Origin: Calvatia gigantea
Taxonomy: Eukaryota; Basidiomycota; Agaricomycetes; Agaricales; Lycoperdaceae
Reading direction: 5' to 3'
Length of the DNA: 16,399 bases
Assembly: GCA_025093985.1 (NCBI GenBank)
Contig: JACAAK010000061.1
Coordinates: 1 to 16,399 of the forward strand
Part shown: one piece after another, positions 8,200 through 16,399 of the stretch
Layout of the letters: each line of letters starts with the position of its first letter
How positions within the stretch are numbered: the first letter of the stretch is position 1
Notes under the pieces: generated by a model
Database searches by the model: none
Seen by the model: the letters and a program-made list of their open reading frames with translations, nothing else
Told to the model about the DNA's origin: nothing
Program-made: the position numbers and the translations under genes

Positions 8200-11100
8200 T
8201 TAACGTTTCATCGATCGAGCGGCTTTATCCCATGCTTCGACATCGGAACCGAAAATCAATCCTAGTTCAGGGCGGAAGAGATTGATTTTGGTTACGCCAA
8301 GATTCTTCGTAAAGATATCGGCGGGATTATCTTGTGAAGATACATCACCAATTACAATAATACCCTCCTCGACTAATTCTCGCACATAGTGGTAATGAAT
8401 ATCCACGTGCTTCGACCGTTTTTCAACAATGGGATTTTCAGTCCAGAATTTGGACCCATCGTTGTCGCCGTAGAGAATAGGAGTTGGGTGCTCAATCTTG
8501 AGCTCCTCCAGAAGCTGTGACAGCCATTTCACTTGTCGTGAAGCGTCAGACAGTTCTTTATATTCCGCCTCAGTGGACGATAGTGAAACCGTCTTTTGTC
8601 GCCGCGAAGTCCAGGTAACAGCACCGGACGTGATCAGACAAACGTTTCCCGAAACAGATCGGCGGGTTTCTGTATCTTGAGCCCAGTCCGAGTCACTGAG
8701 GCATTCCAGCGTGACCGCGGATTTCCCAGTATCGCCTTCATATTTCAATGCATAGTTCCTTGTCATTGACAAGTACTTTAGTACATGAATTCCAGCGCGA
8801 TAGTGCTCAGGAGCGGGGTTAGCGGCATGTTGTGCCAGCTTCACTACGGCAAAGGCTATGTCGGGCCTAGTACCGATCATCAAGTACATTAAGGATCCAA
8901 CCAATTGTTGGTACTTTAGACGGAAGGGGGTCGTTGCAGTTCCTTTGTTCGTAATGAACTGGAAGCCGGCTGGTAATGGTGTTTTAGCCGCGGCAGACTG
9001 CGGAACCTGGAAGCGCTGCAAGATCTTATCCAGGTATTTAACCTGTTGGATGAAGATTTGACGCTTGGAGCGATTCCTCGTGATTTTCATCCCAAGGAAT
9101 TCTTCACAGGGACCATGGTCTCTGCATTCCCACTTTTTGGTGAACTTTCCCTTCAACTCATTGAGGAGGGGGGAGTTTTTCTTTCCCAAGAAATTCACGT
9201 CATCAACGTAGACAATGGCTACTACAAGCTCTTTTGTTTTCGGATGTCTGTGAAAGTAGACGGCGTAGTCAGATTTGCAGCGGGTAAATCCCAGCTCAAT
9301 CATGGATTGATGCAATTCTTTCCACCACTGGCGACCGGCTTGTTTAAGGCCGTAAATCGCTCGTCTAAGTCTCCATACTTTTCCTTCCTGCCCGGGAAGT
9401 CGAAACCCTTCGGGCTGTTCCATGTATATTTCCTCGTCCAGTTTGCCATATAGATAGGCAGTTTTTACGTCAACGCTATGCATATCCCAATCGTGGATTG
9501 CAGCGAGTGCGAAGCTTACGCGCGCTGACTCGTAGCGGACAACTGGTGAGAAAAGCTCGTTATAGTCGATGCCTTCAATCTGCGAGAACCCCTTCGCAAC
9601 TAAGCGAGCTCGCAGGCGGCCATCGGACTTTTCGAGAAATACCCAACGGTTTTTGACCGTCCTCCTTCCTTTCGGAAGATCTACCAATTCATATACTCCG
9701 CGTTTTTTCAACGCGTCGAGTTCCTCGATACACGCAGCCATCCATTTTGCCTTGATGGGCTCAGGAAGCTTAAGCATGTCACGGAAAGTTTCAGGCTCTC
9801 CGTGTGCGGTATTATGTACCGTCTGTATCAAGAAATCGATCAGTTTTACTCCTCCCTCAGCGACAAGCCTTTCAATATCCATATCATTTACGTCATGAGA
9901 CGTTGGATCATTGATTTCAGGCATAGGCGGCAGTTCCGGACGTGGAGGGAGCTGAAATGGAGGCATATCAAAGGGTTGTGGCAGGTACCGCTCAGCACGA
10001 ACTCTTTGCCTCACATATTCAGGATGGTTAGTCCTTGCTCTTCGCTCACGAATAACTTCGTCCGAAGGGACATTGGCGCGAACGCGCTGCCTTTGCCTCT
10101 GCTGCTCTTGTCGGTGAGTCCGATCTATTTCTCTTTCAATCGAAATTGGACGCCTATTTTCTCCATACGTATTACCTGGTCTGATAGGAGGCCTGCCTTG
10201 TCGTTCAGAACGACGCGGCTCTACCTGGTCAGAACCAACAGCACGACGTTTGGGAACAGGGATTGGGAACTCTTCGTTCTCGGTGTCCCATACATCTCTG
10301 TCCACATGCCAATTATCACGTATATCAGGCTCCTCCTCAACGGTCGTTCCACGCGAAGGTGGCGACTCAGGTGGGGGAACCCAAGGTGGCGTATTGCCAG
10401 GTGATGGCCGTTGTGAATTAATGCTGTCTGGCGGAGTAGAATCTCGCCGGGGTAAGAGAGGTGTAGGCGGAGAATATTTCGGTTTGGATGGTGGAGAAAC
10501 CGGAGGTAACTTCACTGGCTGATCAGGTGGAGGTGGAACAATTCCAGCGTCATCCGAAGATGGCGGAATAGGTGGTTCATTTCCTAATCCTGGTCTAGGC
10601 AGATTCCTCTCTCCTCCGTGATTAGGCCGGTTACTGCTATCCGGCACTGAATCGGGGCATTTAGGGAAATATCCCTCATCGAACAAGGCGTTTGGTGATA
10701 TAAAAATCACGTTGCCTGCCGTGTGCCGCATAAAGACGTAATTTTTACTGCCTTTGTATCCAAGAAAGATCATCATCTCGGATTTTGCGGACAATTTGTT
10801 TGGGCGGATCTCATCGGGTAGATATACATACGCGCCGCATCCAAACACACGGATATGGGACAAATTTGGCTTTTCCCTCGAATAACACTCAAAAGGTGTC
10901 TTCCACTGCAGACGCTGGACTGGTGTGCGATTATATAAATGCACAGCTGTGTTCAACGCAAATTCCCACCACGAGTCAGGTAGACATGCCTGTAGCCTTA
11001 TAGCTTGGGCTTTCTCGTGTAGGGTGCGGTTCAGTCTCTCTGCTCTCCCATTCTGCTGATGTGCATAGGGAGCAGTGGTCTCGTGGGTAATTCCTCGCGC

Positions 11101-13087
11101 CGCAAGTCCTGCCAATAACCTCTCATTGACATATTCTCCTCCATTATCGGTGCGAAGTCTTTTGACTCGCATTCCGGAGAGGTTCTCTAATGCGCTGATT
11201 AGCTGGATCAGCTTTTCCGAAGCCTCGGACTTCTTTCGAAGGAGGACTACATGTGCGTGAGAAGAGAAGTCGTCGAGGAACGTCATTGCCCATTTATATT
11301 TATGGTAGCTAATGACGGGCAGTTCCAGCAAGTCTGAGTGACATAGCTCAAAGACTGCGGTGGCTCGCTTGGAGTTAATCGGAAAGGGGTTATTATGCAT
11401 TTTCCCCTTGGCACAGCCGTCGCAAATGCCTTTCCGAGTAGATGGTGCGGGAATTGACGCGATGCCCTCAACGTGCTTTGGAAGCTCGGAGAGCGCGCGA
11501 TCCGAAGGGTGTCCCATTCGACGATGCCAATCGATATAATCAAGTTGGCGTAAAGTCAACGCTACTGGTTTCTCCTTGCTATTTTGCAAGACATACGTGT
11601 GCACCGTATGTACGTTGTTTTTGAACAAACGATGAGGCCAGGCGGATAATACAGCTCCTCCTGATTTATCACGGATGGTGGTCCCTTTAACGGTTGCCTC
11701 TAGAACATAGCCGTTCCGAAGAATCTGGCCAGAGGACATTAACCGTTCTGTGATTTCTTTGATGTAAAAGACCGGCGCAATACACGAAGTAGCGCTTCTG
11801 GACTTTCCCTTGTCTGACACGTCATGCTGGAAAATCACAGACCCTCGTCCAGTCATTTCATAAATCCGGTTGCCAGCGGCTTGTATAAGCCCGAAATGGC
11901 CCATCTTAACCTCTGCGAAATCAGAGAGATAACCGGTGACATGGTACGATGCTCCAGAATCAAGGAGCCAGTCTGCGTTATTCACAGAATGTTTGTTCCC
12001 TTCTTCTCGACACTTTTGGCATTGAGACAAATCACAGATGTGATATGTGATGATCTGATTAAGATCCTCATGCTCTTCGTGGAGTTCTGACCTTAACTTG
12101 TCTGAATACTCGTGATTATTCACGGTATATGTAGCGTTCATCTTACTTTCCAGCTTAGTCACACTAGCGGAATAAGCAGAAGGAGAAGCGCCTTGGGCGC
12201 GCTTCCAGCATACATTGCAGTTTATGAAGTCCGTACAGCGGTGTCTACGACGAGTCCCTACAGGAGGTGGACGACGTGCTACATCTGCATAGGTGCCCCG
12301 CTCTCTTCGGCGGCCACCTGGTCGTCCCAACTCAACCTCGGAATCTCCAGGGCGTCCCGCTCCGAGGCGGACAGTCCCTGCGTCTGTATCGTTCCGTCCC
12401 ATCCGTTGATGGGGCTGCACATCATCCTCTGCATCAGAGCAAGAATAGTAGTCAGTGGAAGGTACTGACCCACACCCTCCGTCGGAACCGTAGTCGGTGT
12501 CCGAGTCGTTGTCATCTAAGACCGACTCGAGGACTGACTCGACCTCCTTCGGTGCCTGCTTCTTCTTGAGCGGCTTGGGCTTCTTGATAATCGCCGGCTT
12601 GTTATACACAGGGGCCGGCCATGCGATCTCGTCTTCCTCCCTCGTGACGGTGGATGGATTATTATCGACATCCATCTCGTCAAAACGCTTCCACATTTCC
12701 TCCGAACTCTCGCCCGACGATGAAATCGAATCGAGACGTTTGTCCCAATTCTTCAAGGTGGTAACCTTGGCTTTCACCGAAGGTTTACGACGAGCTTCGG
12801 GCTCGGGCGCAGTAATGCGCGACGCGAGCGGGGTGGCATTGCTGCCGGTGGCAGCAGAGTTAGATGCAACTGGAGGTACTTTGGCTCGACGCGTTGCTTC
12901 TACGAGGGAACGAGTGGATGGTGGCGGCACGGTTTGTGCCTGCGACACGAAATCCACGTCCTGAATATAACCGGAAGAGGTGGCGGCATTGCCTTGCGCA
13001 CCTCCCTCCTTTCCCTTTCCTTTCCCCTTTCCTCGAGGGCGCCAGCGGCGTTTCTTCTCGCCATCGCCTTCTCCTCCAGATGGCTTT

Positions 13088-13119
<32 letters not shown>

Positions 13120-13992
13120 GGGTTTTTTAGACCCCGAAGGTTGCTGCTGACCTTGCGGTCGCTGCTGCCCTCCTTGCTGCTGCTGGCGCTGCTGCTGCTG
13201 CCCACCTCCCTGTCGTGGAGTGAAGCGCGCACGTTGCGCGTGGGCAGTCTGGTTGGAGGCATAAGCGGCAATGATACCGCTTCTGGCTTTATCCCACGTC
13301 AGCTCGTGAAGCGACGTGTTCGAGGTGAGGAGAGTCTGAGCTACATGGCTCAAAGACGGGTGGAGAGAGTGGAGGAGGATCATCGTCTCGATCTCCGGGG
13401 CGATGCCACTATCCATGGCGTCAAGCTGCCCGAAAATCTGCTGGAGCTCGCTCATCTTGAGCGAGGGATCACCACCGAGAGGGAGTTCAAACGTAATTGC
13501 GCGAATGAACTCGTTGTAGACCTGAGCTGGTCCAGGAAGGCCATATTGGCCCTGCAACTGAGACCAGAGTGCGCGAGCGTCCCGGGCGGAATGCTTGAGC
13601 ATACTGTTGGGGAGAGTTGCCTCTATCAACCCAAGGGCTCGCATCCGGAGGTTGTTGGCCATACCAACACTGCGGCGCTCCTCAGCAGTCGCAGGAATCG
13701 GAGTTCCTGGTCGTGCGGGACGTGCCGGCGAAGTGCTAGTCGCCGGGGTAGCAGGGTGCTCAGGCCCGTAAGCCTGCTCGTATTGGACGGGCTCGTCCAT
13801 GGCTCCAGAGAAATCCCATCCGGTCCAGGAGCAGTCGTTTAAGGAAATGCACATAAGTGCAGACCGAAGGCGAAGCGACCAGATAGTGTAGTTACCCGTC
13901 CCTGTAAGGACGGGAAGCTGCCCGCTAGGGGTTTGAACGAAGCCCTGCGGAGCAGGGGCCGGTTTGGACATATCTAAGAATAGGGTAAACAT
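8200..13992 (-). CDS. Ty1/copia Gag-Pol polyprotein, element C
   Basis: One uninterrupted 1930-codon frame encodes the whole retrotransposon polyprotein, which would be cut by its own protease and act in cytoplasmic virus-like particles and then in the nucleus. Gag begins with a UBN2/DUF4219-like segment (about 29-60, NYTIW) and holds Gln-rich and GKGK basic tracts (about 265-330). Two unusual Cys clusters follow: C586/C592/C595 and C653/C658/C661/H668. The protease active site is D678 in DSGAS. The integrase has an HHCC-type motif (H823 to about C860) and a D887/D949/E985 core (35-residue last spacing). A Pro- and Arg-rich linker lies at about 1110-1400. The reverse transcriptase has YVDD at 1595-1598. 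RNase H has D1769 and E1808, then DNDGS and ADIFTK near the end. It is longer than many copia polyproteins. Translation could start at Met1 (13992) or Met8 (13971). No gag-pol frameshift is needed, so how the Gag:Pol ratio is set is unclear. Confidence 0.95.
13087..13119 (-). repeat. CAG trinucleotide run (poly-Gln in Gag)
   Basis: A near-pure CAG/CAA run in coding direction gives 11 consecutive glutamines near residue 300, with a second interrupted Gln-rich stretch at 13141-13200. It is a slippage-prone site, so length variation between copies is expected. The opposite strand reads as poly-Leu and creates a spurious open frame. Confidence 0.85.
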
Positions 13993-14156
13993 GCGTTAGC
14001 ATCATGTAGGACTGCAGTGCGTAATGCACGCGTCGCAACATGGGGCAGACTCAGGGATCAAATGGACCAAAGGGCCACCGTCTCCCAGGTTGCGTACGAC
14101 CGTAGCCTCCTACACTCTACCAGCGTTGTTAAACGCGGTCGGAGTGAGCGGCGGTC
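13993..14156 (-). other. Leader between primer-binding site and Gag-Pol, element C
   Basis: These 164 bp separate the primer-binding site from the first ATG. A packaging or dimerisation signal is expected here in this element class, but I can point to no specific motif. Confidence 0.5.
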
Positions 14157-14169
14157 GGGGCCCATAACC
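14157..14169 (-). promoter_or_regulatory. Primer-binding site (initiator tRNA-Met, internal)
   Basis: GGTTATGGGCCCC follows the 5' LTR with no gap. It is complementary to the anticodon stem-loop of eukaryotic initiator tRNA-Met (the CAUAACC region) and not to a tRNA 3' CCA end. This is the half-tRNA priming mode known from Drosophila copia, in which a tRNA cleaved in the anticodon loop primes minus-strand synthesis. Against a GGGCUCAUAACC-type tRNA there would be one G-U wobble. Confidence 0.75.
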
Positions 14170-14580
14170 TGTTAAGACGAGTACACCACGGTAGCTCTAC
14201 GCTAGTGGCGGAGGGGAGTCGTACTCACTGGGTTTGTTGAGGTATTGGTTATAGACCGTAGCTAGTGGATATCTTAGTGGAATGATGGGCAGAAGAGTAG
14301 ACTGGATTGTCTAAAGAATGTACGCATACTACATAGGTCTTATATATCTAATGTCTCTGGTCTGTGCGCCGTTCTACCTAATACAGGTGAGGTCTTATCT
14401 GCCAGTAGCATATACAGAGCATACTGCGTACATTGTTCTACGTTAATAGACCATGACCAGCAACCTAGAGTGCGGTCTAGTACATTGTCCGTTATCTCTC
14501 TTCAAGAGTGAAGTACTCAAGAACCCGTTTCAGCTATAAATAGACTGAACCAACATAGTGGTACGGATCGAGATTCAACA
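14170..14580 (-). repeat. 5' LTR of element C
   Basis: The LTR is 411 bp, TGTT...AACA, with one base different from the 3' LTR. As the 5' copy it should drive transcription of the element leftward. Its start in element direction is at 14580, directly next to the AGAAA duplication at 14581-14585. Confidence 0.97.
14534..14542 (-). promoter_or_regulatory. TATA box in 5' LTR of element C
   Basis: TATTTATAG occurs 38 bp inside the LTR in element direction, framed by TTCAG / CTGAA. The same box and frame are conserved at the same offset in the diverged LTR-A. If used, the unique U3 part would be only about 70 bp and most of the LTR would be transcribed at both ends. Confidence 0.5.
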
Positions 14581-14585
14581 AGAAA
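14581..14585. repeat. Right target-site duplication of element C
   Basis: AGAAA directly follows the 5' LTR and matches the copy at 7759-7763. Joining the two flanks across one copy restores a continuous LTR-B. Confidence 0.9.
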
Positions 14586-14799
14586 TACCTAGAGTGAGAT
14601 AATACACTATAGGTCATATAAGTAAAGGTATAATGCAGTTAAGCATAATGTAACTCACCTCAGAATTGTAGAACGAGACTGAGGTGTATGAAAGTACAGT
14701 AAAGCTCGAAAATAGAGCAATTACATAATGGCTGATGTAATGAGTGGAACTGAAGAATAGTCTGAAGTAAGTCCTTACAAAGAGGGTATATGCACAACA
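14586..14799 (-). repeat. Right fragment of copia LTR-B
   Basis: This is the beginning (in element direction) of the 3' LTR of element B. It starts TGTTGTGCATATACCC at 14799, 23 bp after the pol stop codon, and runs leftward until it is interrupted by element C. Together with 7688-7763 it gives an LTR of about 290 bp. The purine-rich TGAGTGGGCG just before it (14800-14809) is the probable polypurine tract. It does not resemble the LTRs of A or C, so B is a different copia family. Confidence 0.7.
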
Positions 14800-14821
14800 C
14801 GCCCACTCAGTGAACATTCAT

Positions 14822-16399
14822 TTACATGAGACCAAGAGCATGAGTGAAAACAGAGAACTTCGCATGAGGAAGAGCCTTGGTAAGAATGTCGGCAGGCTGT
14901 TCATCAGTGGGAATGTAAGAAGTTGCAATGTGACCAGTGTCGTTGCAATCACAAATGAAGCGGTACTTGGTATCAATGTGCTTGGTGCACTCATTGATGT
15001 TGCCAGTGGTAATGAGTTGAATAGCAGACTGATTGTCGCTATGAAGAGGAGTGGGGGATGTGATTGGAAGATGGAGAGAATCAAAGAGATTTCAGAGCCA
15101 GAGGGCTTCCTGACATGCAGAGGCAGCTGCAATGAATTCAGCTTCAGTAGTCGAGGTTGATACACAGTTTTGCTTCCGTGATGCCCAAGTGATAGCACCA
15201 CCTGCAAGACGAGAGACATAACCAGTAATAGACTTGCAATCAGTACGATCACCAGCCCAATCAGAGTCAGCATACAGGATGGGCTCATCAGGACCTTCAC
15301 CAGCTTGATAGACAAGCTTGTAGTCACTAGTACCTCGAAGGTAGTGAAAAATACACTTCACGGCCTTAATGTGGACATGACCAGGGGCTGCCACATGACA
15401 AGATACAATGCCCACTGCATAGGCAATGTCAGGGCAAGTGCAAACCATTGTATACATGAGCGATCCAATCATGCGTTGATACTCAGTAATGTCAACTTCA
15501 GGCTCAGAGAGCACAGGAAGGGAAAGGCCGGACTCCATAGGGGTCTTGACTGGGCGACAGTCAGCCATACCGTGACATTCGAGAATGTCTTCAATGTATT
15601 GGGACTGCGAAAGAGTAACCCATTTACGATCTTCACTCTGAGTGACCTCCATTTGAAGAATCCATTTCACCCCACCGAGATCCTTCATGTCGAAATGTGA
15701 CTGAAGATTGGACTTGGTGTTGTTGATGATGTCGAGATCAGCAGAGATAACGAGGAAATCGTCAACGTAGACAGCAATGATGATAAGGGTACCATCTTCC
15801 AGCTTCGTGAAAACACCATGATCAGAAGCACTTCGTGTGTAACCCATAGACTCTAATTCCGCCTGAACCTTCTTGTACCACTCACGACTGGCCTGCTTGA
15901 GGCCATAGAGTGCTCGGTTGAGCAGCCAAATGTAGCCATCAGGGGTGTCGACACTGGGAGGGACCTTCATGAAAATCTCCTCATCAAGATCTCCATTTAA
16001 AAAGGCAGACTTCACGTCCATCTGGTGAATGTGCCAGCCATGCTTTGCAGTGAGAGCGAGGAGTGTTTGGATTGTGGAGTGCTTGGTCACAGGAGCATAA
16101 GTTTCATTGTAGTCAATACCTTCGACTTGTGAAAAGCCTTGGGTGACCAAACGAGCCTTGTAGTGTTCAACCTGACCATCAGCACCAACTTTGCACCTAA
16201 AGACCCATCTACAGCTGACGATACGACGGCCATTAGGTTTCGCAACTTCAGTGTACAGTCCCTTCTTCACGAACTCCTCTAATTCCTCTACCATGGCCTG
16301 CTTCCAGTATATCACATTGGGGCGAGCCATCGCCTCCTCATACGTGACCAGATCACATTCAAGCAACGCAGTTTGGGCTGATTCATCACCCACTGAAGC
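14822..16399 (-). pseudogene. Copia element B pol, RT-RNase H end, one nonsense codon
   Basis: This is the C-terminal part of a second copia polyprotein, cut off by the window edge. The frame is open to base 16399, so there is no start codon here. The reverse transcriptase begins near the edge (RWVFRCK, then KARLVTQGFSQVEGIDY), has its catalytic YVDD at 15758-15769 and the conserved GSLMY block. RNase H follows with DSDWAGD (about 15247-15270) and STTEAEF (about 15132-15152). A single TGA at 15092-15094 interrupts the frame. In the same frame the sequence continues for another 89 codons with all expected motifs (DNQSAI, KHIDTKY, ADILTKAL) to a TAA at 14822. The TGA stands where an Arg CGA would fit, so a C-to-T change at a CpG is the simplest explanation. 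It differs clearly from element C's pol. Confidence 0.92.

Larger units (their letters stand above)
7764..14580 (-). mobile_element. Ty1/copia LTR retrotransposon, element C (complete, young)
   Basis: This is a full-length 6817-bp element in minus orientation. In its own direction the order is: 5' LTR (14170-14580), primer-binding site (14157-14169), leader, Gag-Pol frame (8200-13992), polypurine tract (8175-8186), 3' LTR (7764-8174). It is flanked by the 5-bp target duplication AGAAA at 7759-7763 and 14581-14585. The order protease, integrase, reverse transcriptase, RNase H defines the copia superfamily. The LTRs differ at a single base of 411, and the reading frame is intact, so insertion was recent. 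Its coding region is visibly richer in G+C than the surrounding DNA. Confidence 0.97.

Noticed and set aside
9802..10404. 200-codon plus-strand frame
   Set aside because: It is antisense to the Pro/Arg-rich linker of element C, where biased composition keeps several frames open.
12934..13842. 302-codon plus-strand frame with a poly-Leu run
   Set aside because: It lies antisense to the Gag part of element C. The Leu run is the complement of the CAG repeat, and there is no independent support.
14157..14169. Fragment of a tRNA gene
   Set aside because: Only 13 bases match, in antisense sense, exactly at the LTR edge. That is a primer-binding site. No cloverleaf or A/B boxes are present.
14818..15327. 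169-codon minus-strand frame rich in Leu and Ser
   Set aside because: It is an alternative frame of the RNase H end of element B. The true frame continues past the TGA with recognisable RNase H motifs.

Overview
This window is a transposon graveyard-plus-nursery from a eukaryote, most likely a filamentous fungus and perhaps an agaricomycete. That assignment is inference: it rests on compact Tc1 and Ty1/copia elements of fungal style, AT-rich gene-free spacers, and CpG-type decay of the older copies. No host gene, tRNA, rRNA or CRISPR is visible. Every convincing reading frame belongs to a mobile element.

Left part (1-4260). Two complete Tc1/mariner elements, each exactly 1605 bp, lie in the same orientation 475 bp apart (574-2178 and 2654-4258). 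Each has TA target duplications, about 210-bp inverted terminal arms and one intronless 338-aa transposase with an intact DD34E triad (D148, D240, E275). The two transposases align without gaps and share 224 of 338 residues by hand count, so these are two subfamilies rather than recent copies of each other. Each terminal arm is itself bounded by an outward and an inward copy of a 21-bp motif, an unusual layout.

Middle (4261-7192). This is gene-free DNA. It contains a strongly degenerate minisatellite of about 14 units of roughly 50 bp (5740-6480), then the decayed 3' end of a plus-strand copia element, here called A.

Right part (7193-16399). This is a nest of three Ty1/copia elements. Element A (+) is represented by its polypurine tract and a roughly 500-bp LTR. 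Element B (-) lies against or inside LTR-A; its 3' LTR and the RT-RNase H end of its pol run off the right edge of the window. Element C (-, 7764-14580, 6817 bp) is inserted inside LTR-B with a 5-bp AGAAA target duplication. C has two 411-bp LTRs differing at one base, a primer-binding site matching the anticodon arm of initiator tRNA-Met, a polypurine tract and a single uninterrupted 1930-codon Gag-Pol frame, so it looks recent and possibly autonomous. B carries one in-frame TGA in RNase H. The insertion order reads A, then B, then C.

The window shows two transposition strategies side by side: cut-and-paste DNA transposons on the left and copy-and-paste retrotransposons on the right, with old and young members of each.
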